From assembly GCA_036489905.1 (NCBI GenBank), contig DASXEX010000042.1, positions 1 to 17,370 of the forward strand: DNA of 17,370 nt, read 5' to 3'. Below are positions 12,634 through 17,370 of the stretch, one piece after another (within the stretch, counting starts at the first letter, position 1; each line of letters opens with the position of its first letter). The stretch is from JAICLK01 sp036489905. Its GTDB lineage: Bacteria; Patescibacteriota; Saccharimonadia; Saccharimonadales; UBA4665. The position numbers and the translations under genes are program-made. A model generated the notes under the pieces. The model ran no database searches, was not told where the DNA came from, and saw only the letters and a program-made list of their open reading frames with translations.

Positions 12634-13356
12634 TTATTTTTGGGAGCTGGTGAGCGGTAGGATTTGGCTCGGACAAGTTTGGAGAACGTGCTGCATGGCG
12701 GCGTGTTCGGGGTTTGTGACCCAGAGATGATATTTGAGTTTGACGGCGATTTGGCGGGCGACGTAGCGGCAGTCGTAGGGTTTGTTGGGCGGCAGCCACG
12801 CGGCTGCGTCGGCGTCGCTTTTGGCATCGTTGGCTTGGCCGTCGACGGCTAAAAGTTCGAGCGGGTCGTTGTACAGTTTCTCGCGCTGCGTGGCCGAAAG
12901 ATTTTGCGCGCCGGTAGCCCACGCGTCGGAAATTGCGACGACGTGGTCGATTTGCACGAGCGAACTTGTGCCCGCGCCGCGTTTGAACGCGATGGTTTTG
13001 CCGGAATACGGATCGTGCAGTGTGCCGCTCAAAACGGTGCAGTCGCTCGCCGACTGGTCTTTTACATTCGCAAGGTCACGGTTCAAAACTTGCTCGCGCA
13101 TGTCGCAATTGCCAACCGTCGTCCAGCCGTCCGCGAATTTCCTCCGAGCATATCCGGCGTGTGATGCGGTACTTTTTACGGCCAGTTTGCCGAGCGCCTT
13201 TATTGCCAGGGTTTCGTTCGAGCTTAGAATCGCAGTATTCGCTGGAGCGTTAGGCTCATGCGAGTTGCTCAAAACCGCGCCGCCAACCACAAGCAAAGCA
13301 ATCGCCGCAACTATCGTCACGCGCCAAGCCCGCCCGCTTAATTTTCCAAAAACCAT
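12634..13356 (-). CDS. Secreted or membrane-anchored HNH nuclease (DUF1524 family)
   Basis: The 240-residue protein has one N-terminal hydrophobic segment (about 12-30), then a DUF1524/HNH nuclease domain. Landmarks are NCDMREQVLNRDL (83-95), the core QIDHVVAISDAWATGAQNL (135-153) with the catalytic D137-H138, NDPLELLAVDGQANDAKSD (163-181) containing the metal-binding Asn/Asp and following Lys, and WLPPN...CRYVARQIAVK. Four cysteines (84, 106, 196, 229) could form two disulfides, fitting an external enzyme. Homologous secreted nucleases occur widely in Actinobacteria and Saccharibacteria. A likely role is degrading external DNA or RNA for nucleotide scavenging in an organism expected to lack de novo nucleotide synthesis; that role is inference. 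ATG 13356 has no clear Shine-Dalgarno. It is divergent from yebC. Confidence 0.88.
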   Translation of the reverse strand: MVFGKLSGRAWRVTIVAAIALLVVGGAVLSNSHEPNAPANTAILSSNETLAIKALGKLAVKSTASHAGYARRKFADGWTTVGNCDMREQVLNRDLANVKDQSASDCTVLSGTLHDPYSGKTIAFKRGAGTSSLVQIDHVVAISDAWATGAQNLSATQREKLYNDPLELLAVDGQANDAKSDADAAAWLPPNKPYDCRYVARQIAVKLKYHLWVTNPEHAAMQHVLQTCPSQILPLTSSQK

Positions 13357-13378
13357 GCACCGTTTTAATCACGACTTT

Positions 13379-13407
13379 TTGCAAATCGCAAGGTAAAGCA
13401 TTATAAT
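13379..13407 (+). promoter_or_regulatory. yebC promoter
   Basis: TTGCAA (-35, 13379-13384) and a perfect TATAAT (-10, 13402-13407) are separated by 17 nt. Transcription would start near 13414, leaving a leader of about 22 nt that includes the ribosome site AAAGGAAG. It drives yebC and the overlapping Nudix gene. Confidence 0.75.
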
Positions 13408-13435
13408 AACAGATGAAAATTGAAAGGAAGCTGGA

Positions 13436-14164
13436 GTGAGCGGACATTCGAAGTGGTCGACGATTAAACGGCAAAAGGGTGTGAAGGATGCGGCGCGCGG
13501 CGCGGTGTTTACGAAGCTTGGCAACAATATTGCGGTGGCGGCGCGAGCTGGCGCCGACCTGGACATGAACTTTTCGTTGCGTTTGGCGATTGACCGGGCA
13601 AAGGCGGCGAACATGCCGAACGCCAACATCCAGCGCAGCATTGACCGCGGCTCGGGCAAACTCGGCGGCGCGCAAATCCAAGAAGTCATGTACGAAGGCT
13701 ACGGTCCGGGCGGCGTGGCGATTTTGGTCGAATGCGCGACCGACAACCTCAACCGAACCTTGCCCGAAGTGCGCCTGGCGTTCAGTAAACACGGCGGCAA
13801 TATGGCCGAAAAAGGCGCGGTCGCGTTCCAATTCGACCGCAAAGGCATGATCCGCCTCAAAGGTTCGGGCGACGATTTGGTTTTGCAAGCGCTCGATGCC
13901 GGCGCCGACGATGTGCAAGAAGAAGGCGACGAATCCGTGATTTACACTGCGCCAAACAATTTGGCAAAAGTTCGTGACATTCTCAAAGATGCCGGTCTGG
14001 AAATCACCGAAGCCGAACTCAGCTACGTTCCGAACAACACGGTCGAAATCACCGACGAAGCCACGGCCGGAAAAATCATGCGCCTCATGGACGCCCTCGA
14101 CGACGTCGACGACGTCACCAACACTCATGTCAATTTCGACATCGACGAAGAGCTGCTAAAGTGA
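13436..14164 (+). CDS. yebC: YebC/PmpR/TACO1-family protein
   Basis: The 242-residue protein begins with the family hallmark SGHSKWSTIKRQKGVKDAARG and continues through SLRLAIDRAKAANMPNANIQ, EVMYEGYGPGGVAILVECATDN and GAVAFQFDRKG to the usual acidic C-terminus. It is full-length. YebC-family proteins were annotated as transcriptional regulators; later work on family members supports a role in translation through difficult stretches such as polyproline. GTG 13436 is supported by AAAGGAAG at about 7 nt and by the family start. The Nudix start overlaps its stop as GTGA. Close linkage to ruvC and ruvA is conserved in many bacteria, here with three genes between. A polyproline-rich protein is encoded nearby (16303), a possible client. 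Confidence 0.97.
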   Translation: MSGHSKWSTIKRQKGVKDAARGAVFTKLGNNIAVAARAGADLDMNFSLRLAIDRAKAANMPNANIQRSIDRGSGKLGGAQIQEVMYEGYGPGGVAILVECATDNLNRTLPEVRLAFSKHGGNMAEKGAVAFQFDRKGMIRLKGSGDDLVLQALDAGADDVQEEGDESVIYTAPNNLAKVRDILKDAGLEITEAELSYVPNNTVEITDEATAGKIMRLMDALDDVDDVTNTHVNFDIDEELLK

Positions 14165-14676
14165 GCAACATCAAATCCCTGAAGCAGTTTACCTGCGTTG
14201 ATTTTCATGGCAACACGTACAAGGTTGCCGAAGACGATTTAATCTGGCGTCCGTCGGTATATGTGGTCGTGATTCGGGATGGCAAAATTCTGCTGACGCG
14301 GCAAATGGGCTCGTATAATCTGCCAGGCGGCGGTATGGAGTTTGGCGAAATGCCCGAATCCACCGCGGTGCGCGAAACCGAGGAAGAAACGGGCATCAAA
14401 GTTGCGAACCCGCGTCTATTGGCATGCAAAAGTAATCTGTTCAAGGCGCTTCGGAGCGACGATGTCGATGATTTCCTGCAGTCGATATTATTGTTCTACG
14501 CCTGCGATTACACGGGCGGCGAGTTTTCTATCGATGGGTTGGATGAGCACGAACAAACCTGGACCGAACTGCCCGAATGGATGCCGCTCGACAACCTCGA
14601 TACCATCAAACGCGGCAGCAGCTTCGAATGGCGCGACGTAGTCAAGAAAGCGATTACCGAAAAAGCTAGCGTTTAA
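14161..14676 (+). CDS. Nudix hydrolase
   Basis: Nudix enzymes hydrolyse nucleoside diphosphates linked to another moiety. The 171-residue protein contains a complete Nudix box: G57-x5-E63-x7-R71-E72-T-x-E75-E76-x-G78-I79, preceded by LPGGG. The acidic residues that bind Mg2+ are intact. Substrate is not predictable from the box; the region after it (LFYACDYTGGEF, then DEHEQTWTELPEW) resembles general housecleaning members. GTG 14161 overlaps the yebC stop by 4 bp, so translation is coupled and no separate promoter is needed. It ends just before the convergent PLD-family gene. Specific activity (dNTP pool cleaning, ADP-ribose, or other) is open. Confidence 0.93.
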   Translation: MSNIKSLKQFTCVDFHGNTYKVAEDDLIWRPSVYVVVIRDGKILLTRQMGSYNLPGGGMEFGEMPESTAVRETEEETGIKVANPRLLACKSNLFKALRSDDVDDFLQSILLFYACDYTGGEFSIDGLDEHEQTWTELPEWMPLDNLDTIKRGSSFEWRDVVKKAITEKASV

Positions 14677-14680
14677 GTCT

Positions 14681-15745
14681 CTAACCTTCGATCCGATCCT
14701 CGATGGCGCGGGTAGCTTCAAGCGCGAAAGCCAGGTCGCGGCGGAGCAGGGCGATTTCGGCGGTACCGAAGTTGACGCCGTGCGTGACATAATTGTGGCT
14801 GCCAATGATTGCGCCTTGTTCGCTGGCAAGCAGCTTGGCGTGCAGGCGCCGGTGCGTTTTTGGTAGTTGATGTTCGAACAAAATCGTAGGACGACGTGTT
14901 CGCTCGCCCAAAATCACAGCGTGGTGCACCAATCTCATGTGCGCGGCGTGCCAGTGCGGATGGTTGTAGTACAGCTTAATTTTGACTCCGCGCCGATGCG
15001 CCGCCGCGAGATGCTTAGCCGTGACAGTATTTGGGAAAAACTGGCAGGTCATGACGAGCCATTCCTGCGCCGAATCGATAAACTCCAAAGCTTTTTCGTA
15101 AATGATCGATTGCTTTGGCTTGCCGGCATCGACGAAAAGCGTCGTGATCGGGTCGATGGCCAGCTCGCGGTCGGTATCTTGCAGCGTTCGGCGGACACTG
15201 CCATTGCTGCTGATTTCGCACAGCAATTCGTAGAGCCACGCCACCGTTGTTTTATCCTCAAGTCGCACCATGTAGTCGAATTGCGAACTTCTGCTCAAGT
15301 TGCAGCCGCCCACGAATGCGGTATCGTTAATAATCGCCGCCTTGATATGCGACCTGCTGGCGTACGGATTGCCGAGTCGCCGGTTTGGGAAGTTTATGAC
15401 GCGGTACTCGCCGCCAGCGGCTTTTAACCGTTCGAGCAAAAGATACTTTTGGCGAAAATACGGGCGTTTCGAGCTAGAAGCTGCGCGCTTGAACATTGTC
15501 GGGCCAGTCGGCACATCTCGTCTGTTGAGCGAAAACGACAACGCGTCCACCAAAAGTTGCACGCGCACGCCGCGTTTTGCCGCCGCGATGAGTTCGTCGA
15601 CAAGCTTGCCGATTGGCGGATCGCCTGGGTCGAACGACATGGTCGCGAGCGCCACGCGGTCATCGCGTTCTGTGGCCGTCACTAGCTGCAAAAGTTTTTG
15701 AAAATACGCGGCCGTTTCGTAAACAGTAAGCGAGGCTACATTCAT
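14681..15745 (-). CDS. Phospholipase D-superfamily protein with two variant HKD motifs
   Basis: PLD-superfamily enzymes use two HxKxxxxD motifs to form one active site acting on phosphodiesters; two-domain bacterial members are often cardiolipin synthases. This 354-residue protein has both halves: SHIKAAIINDTAFVGGCNLS (motif H133, K135) and LHAKLLASEQGAIIGSHN (motif H302, K304). The histidines and lysines are present, but the Asp position is Asn140 in the first (D141 follows one residue later) and Glu309 in the second. There are no N-terminal transmembrane helices, unlike classical cardiolipin synthases. GGGAG lies 4 nt before ATG 15745, and TATAAT (15762-15757) lies upstream on this strand. 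It is divergent from ruvC. It could be a phospholipid synthase or a nuclease/phosphotransferase; I cannot decide. Confidence 0.85.
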   Translation of the reverse strand: MNVASLTVYETAAYFQKLLQLVTATERDDRVALATMSFDPGDPPIGKLVDELIAAAKRGVRVQLLVDALSFSLNRRDVPTGPTMFKRAASSSKRPYFRQKYLLLERLKAAGGEYRVINFPNRRLGNPYASRSHIKAAIINDTAFVGGCNLSRSSQFDYMVRLEDKTTVAWLYELLCEISSNGSVRRTLQDTDRELAIDPITTLFVDAGKPKQSIIYEKALEFIDSAQEWLVMTCQFFPNTVTAKHLAAAHRRGVKIKLYYNHPHWHAAHMRLVHHAVILGERTRRPTILFEHQLPKTHRRLHAKLLASEQGAIIGSHNYVTHGVNFGTAEIALLRRDLAFALEATRAIEDRIEG

Positions 15746-15755
15746 AAGCTCCCTG

Positions 15756-15764
15756 TATTATACT
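15756..15764. promoter_or_regulatory. Overlapping divergent -10 boxes for ruvC and the PLD gene
   Basis: TATTAT (15756-15761) or TATACT (15759-15764) reads toward ruvC, and TATAAT (15762-15757) reads toward the PLD gene. The gap between the two start codons is only 27 bp, so the two promoters overlap face to face and may exclude each other. Good -35 boxes would have to lie inside the opposite genes and none is evident. Confidence 0.45.
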
Positions 15765-15772
15765 TAGGAAGT

Positions 15773-16249
15773 ATGAGAATTCTAGGCATTGATCCGGGCA
15801 CTGGCATTTTGGGCTTCGGAATCATCGAAGCTGCGGCTGGAAAAGCGCAGCTGGTTGATGCCGGCGTGATACGGACGCCGGTGCACGAAGATGACGCGGT
15901 GCGGCTGGTTACGATTTATGAAGAATTAACAGACATAATTACCGCAAACAAGCTGGCTGTAATGTCCGTCGAAAAATTATTTTTTGCCCAAAATGTCACG
16001 ACTGCAATGACCGTGGCACAAGCTCGCGGCGTGGTTTTGCTGTGCGGCAAACAGGCCGGCCTGACAGTTTTCGAATACACGCCACTGCAAATCAAGCAGG
16101 CTTTAACGGGCTACGGGCGCGCCGACAAAAAGCAGATGCAAGAAATGGTGAGGGTGATTTTGCAACTCAAAGACGCGCCCAAACCGGACGACTGTGCCGA
16201 CGCGCTGGCCGCCGCCATCTGCCACAGCATGACAAAGCGTTTTGGCTAA
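15773..16249 (+). CDS. ruvC: Crossover junction endodeoxyribonuclease RuvC
   Basis: RuvC cuts Holliday junctions symmetrically as a dimer, working with the RuvAB motor. The 158-residue protein opens MRILGIDPGTGILGFG. The four catalytic acidic residues of the RNase-H-like fold can be assigned: D7, E67 (in VEKLFFAQN), D140 and D143 (in PDDCADALAAAICH). The length is normal. ATG 15773 matches the family start; the frame is open upstream, but that part covers the PLD gene's N-terminus and is rejected. AGGA lies very close (3 nt) to the ATG, and a -10-like TATACT lies 8 nt before it, so initiation may be leaderless. ruvA follows 400 bp downstream with a proline-rich gene between. Confidence 0.96.
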   Translation: MRILGIDPGTGILGFGIIEAAAGKAQLVDAGVIRTPVHEDDAVRLVTIYEELTDIITANKLAVMSVEKLFFAQNVTTAMTVAQARGVVLLCGKQAGLTVFEYTPLQIKQALTGYGRADKKQMQEMVRVILQLKDAPKPDDCADALAAAICHSMTKRFG

Positions 16250-16270
16250 TCCGGCGGTTCGTGTTAGAGT

Positions 16271-16276
16271 TATAAA
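16271..16276 (+). promoter_or_regulatory. Candidate -10 box for the proline-rich gene
   Basis: TATAAA (16271-16276) lies 26 nt before ATG 16303, with a fair ribosome site between. No matching -35 is seen, so transcription may also come from ruvC. Confidence 0.3.
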
Positions 16277-16302
16277 CATTAGCACTAAAAGAGGAAAAAA
16301 TC

Positions 16303-16605
16303 ATGCCTCCAACAGACAACAGCCAGCAAAATACAAACCCTTACGGCTCGCAGCAATTCGGCGCTCAGCCGCCAGTATCGCCCGAGCCGCCAACACCACC
16401 AGTTCCGCCAGCGCCGGACGCCAGCCAGCCGCTGGTAACACCGCAACCGCCTGCAACTCCAGCTTTCGGCTCCAAGCCGCAGCAACCAGTTGATGCACCG
16501 ACGCCTCCAGCGCCGGAATTTCCAGCCGCCGCTCCCGAGCCGCCAACACCGCCAAGTGACGATCAACCACCGGCCGGCCCAGCGCCTTTCCCGCCGCAGC
16601 AGTAG
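16303..16605 (+). CDS. Proline-rich, probably disordered small protein (100 aa), function unknown
   Basis: I do not recognise a family. AGAGGAAA precedes ATG 16303 at a suitable distance. About a third of the 100 residues are proline, with Ala, Gln, Ser and Thr making most of the rest; there is no Cys or Trp and only one Lys. PP pairs recur every few residues, and EPPTPP occurs twice. There is no signal peptide or membrane helix, so it is expected to be cytoplasmic and unstructured. It might be the start of a longer architecture found elsewhere in front of a membrane domain, but here the frame stops cleanly before ruvA. Its placement between ruvC and ruvA is odd. Proline codons CCG, CCA and CCT are mixed, as expected for a selected coding sequence and not a simple DNA repeat. 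Confidence 0.7.
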   Translation: MPPTDNSQQNTNPYGSQQFGAQPPVSPEPPTPPVPPAPDASQPLVTPQPPATPAFGSKPQQPVDAPTPPAPEFPAAAPEPPTPPSDDQPPAGPAPFPPQQ

Positions 16606-16633
16606 CGACGAGTTACGCGTGAAAGTTCAACTG

Positions 16634-16642
16634 TGAGATAAT
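16634..16642 (+). promoter_or_regulatory. ruvA extended -10 promoter
   Basis: TG-A-GATAAT matches the extended -10 pattern (one hexamer mismatch). It ends 7 nt before ATG 16650, placing the predicted transcription start on the start codon. There is no Shine-Dalgarno before the ATG. Confidence 0.5.
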
Positions 16643-16649
16643 AGTGTCA

Positions 16650-17234
16650 ATGATTGCGACACTTTCTGGCACGGTTGCCGAAAAATTGTTGGACACCGTT
16701 GTGCTCGACGTGCACGGCGTCGGCTACGGCGTGTTCGTGCCAAGCGACGATTACGGCGCGCTGGCGCAAGGTCAGAGCGCGAAAGTTTACGTGTACGAAC
16801 ACATCCGCGAAGCTTCGCACGATTTGTTCGGGTTTTTGAAACTCGATACCAAAAACTTCTTTGAACAACTCTTAGGCGTAAACGGCATCGGGCCGAAAAT
16901 GGCGCTCAGCGTTTTGAGCATCGGCAACATCGACCACGTGCGCGCCGCGATCGCCAGTGGCGACGTCAAATTTATCCAGCGCGCCAGCGGCGTCGGCAAA
17001 CGCGTAGCCGAGCGCATCGTCGTCGAACTCAAAGACAAAGTCGGCCTGGCCGGCATTGAACTCTCCGCCACCGGCCTGCTGCAAGGCGACAATTCACTCC
17101 TGCAAGACGAGGCCGTAGAAGCGCTAGTCGCTCTTGGATTCACGCCGCAAGATGCGAGCAAGGCACTCCAAAATGTCGACTCCAAACTTCCTGTCGAAGC
17201 TCGCATCAAACTCGCGCTAAAAGGAGGCAAGTAA
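16650..17234 (+). CDS. ruvA: Holliday junction branch migration protein RuvA
   Basis: RuvA binds four-way junctions as a tetramer and loads the RuvB helicase. The 194-residue protein has domain I, an OB fold starting MIATLSGTVAEKLLDTVVLD and containing YVYEHIREASHDLFGF. Domain II has two helix-hairpin-helix motifs (GVNGIGPKMALSVLS and ASGVGKRVAERIVVELKDK). After a flexible linker, domain III for RuvB contact starts at about 148 (EAVEALVALGFTPQDASKAL). It is complete. ATG 16650 is preferred to GTG 16644 on family start and promoter position. No Shine-Dalgarno is seen. ruvB, the usual next gene, is not in the window; instead a hairpin and a transposase remnant on the other strand follow directly. 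Confidence 0.96.
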   Translation: MIATLSGTVAEKLLDTVVLDVHGVGYGVFVPSDDYGALAQGQSAKVYVYEHIREASHDLFGFLKLDTKNFFEQLLGVNGIGPKMALSVLSIGNIDHVRAAIASGDVKFIQRASGVGKRVAERIVVELKDKVGLAGIELSATGLLQGDNSLLQDEAVEALVALGFTPQDASKALQNVDSKLPVEARIKLALKGGK

Positions 17235-17258
17235 AAATCTCCGGCCTAAAGTCCGGAG
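17233..17258. terminator. Hairpin after ruvA: terminator and/or IS200/IS605 end structure
   Basis: CTCCGG (17239-17244) and CCGGAG (17253-17258) form a 6-bp GC-rich stem with an 8-nt loop. Five A residues (17233-17237) precede it, so on the minus strand it ends in TTTTT and would terminate the transposase remnant's transcript. On the plus strand only CTTT follows. Such subterminal hairpins are also typical of IS200/IS605 element ends, so it may be part of the element. Confidence 0.55.
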
Positions 17259-17321
17259 CTTTCCAGCAGAGCTGCATGCTCAGTGCTTCATTGGTTCTGA
17301 ATGTAAGCTCTGATGCATGAC

Positions 17322-17370
17322 TTAAGTCACCCGACCCACCGATTCGGCGAAGTAACCATCGGCCCACAGG
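17322..17370 (-). pseudogene. IS200/IS605-like Y1 transposase (TnpA), 3' end only
   Basis: On the minus strand the last 15 codons before TAA (17324-17322) read LWADGYFAESVGRVT. This matches the conserved LWsdGYFvxSVG segment of IS200/IS605 TnpA, a single-strand transposase with an HUH motif and one catalytic tyrosine. In intact proteins the helix carrying that tyrosine comes after this segment, but here a stop falls at once. The copy is therefore probably truncated or mutated, although sequencing error cannot be excluded. The rest of the gene lies outside the window. Confidence 0.65.

Noticed and set aside
13256..14128. 290-codon open frame on the minus strand opposite yebC
   Set aside because: yebC on the plus strand has unmistakable family motifs, a promoter and a ribosome site; the antisense frame is a by-product of its GC-rich codon use and resembles no protein family.
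1957..14164. Possible use of TGA as a sense codon, as in some Patescibacteria
   Set aside because: TGA terminates the permease (1957-1959), VOC (10768-10770), sigma (11351-11349) and yebC (14162-14164) frames at the expected family ends.
15698..15772. Upstream extension of ruvC
   Set aside because: It overlaps the start of the divergent PLD gene and its ribosome site; RuvC homologues begin at MRILGIDPG.
16285..16570. Trp/Arg-rich frames on the minus strand opposite the proline-rich gene
   Set aside because: They are the complement of proline codons (CCA/CCG give TGG/CGG); there is no ribosome site or plausible composition.

Overview
The window reads as a chromosomal segment of a small-genome, Gram-positive-like bacterium, most plausibly a Candidatus Saccharibacteria (TM7/Patescibacteria) lineage with moderately high GC. 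The grounds are the gene mix: a membrane-anchored CHAP-domain wall hydrolase, a COG4315 secreted-repeat protein, an ECF sigma factor with a DUF5667-type membrane partner, a secreted DUF1524/HNH nuclease, and a yebC...ruvC...ruvA DNA-processing block. TGA ends several well-recognised genes, so it acts as stop here and not as a sense codon. The taxonomic call is inference; no rRNA or marker set is present.

Layout. (1) 1-1959: an IS4-family transposase, followed by an ABC-2-type permease that has lost its N-terminal part. (2) 2051-3167: a membrane-anchored CHAP protein with six 11-residue repeats. (3) 3224-6873: a PadR regulator, ABC ATPase and FtsX-like permease operon, with a promoter/operator directly at the padR start. 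(4) 6927-8738 (minus): an ABC exporter, divergent from an ArsR-SRPBCC pair (8829-9651). The pair is followed by debris: a possible C-terminal scrap of a second SRPBCC and a truncated VOC gene. (5) 10068-10247: a 59-residue membrane microprotein with five Trp spaced exactly three residues apart, ending in a perfect 16-bp hairpin terminator; then an intact VOC gene. (6) 10801-11870 (minus): an ECF sigma factor and a DUF5667 membrane protein, overlapping by ATGA. They diverge from a COG4315 protein whose upstream region carries an ECF-type promoter. (7) 12634-13356 (minus): a secreted HNH nuclease. (8) 13436-14676: yebC and a Nudix hydrolase, overlapping by GTGA. (9) 14681-15745 (minus): a two-domain PLD-family protein, divergent from ruvC; then a proline-rich protein and ruvA. 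(10) The right edge carries a hairpin and the end of an IS200/IS605-like transposase on the minus strand.

Together the region is a set of small envelope, transport and stress-response modules, each with its own regulator (PadR, ArsR, ECF sigma), beside housekeeping recombination genes, with insertion sequences at both edges. Several genes lack a Shine-Dalgarno sequence and have a -10 box only 7-8 nt before the ATG, suggesting frequent leaderless transcription. No rRNA, tRNA, CRISPR array or replication origin was seen. No stretch over about 300 bases is without a gene or gene remnant; the longest (about 9853-10067) holds a putative promoter and a hairpin.
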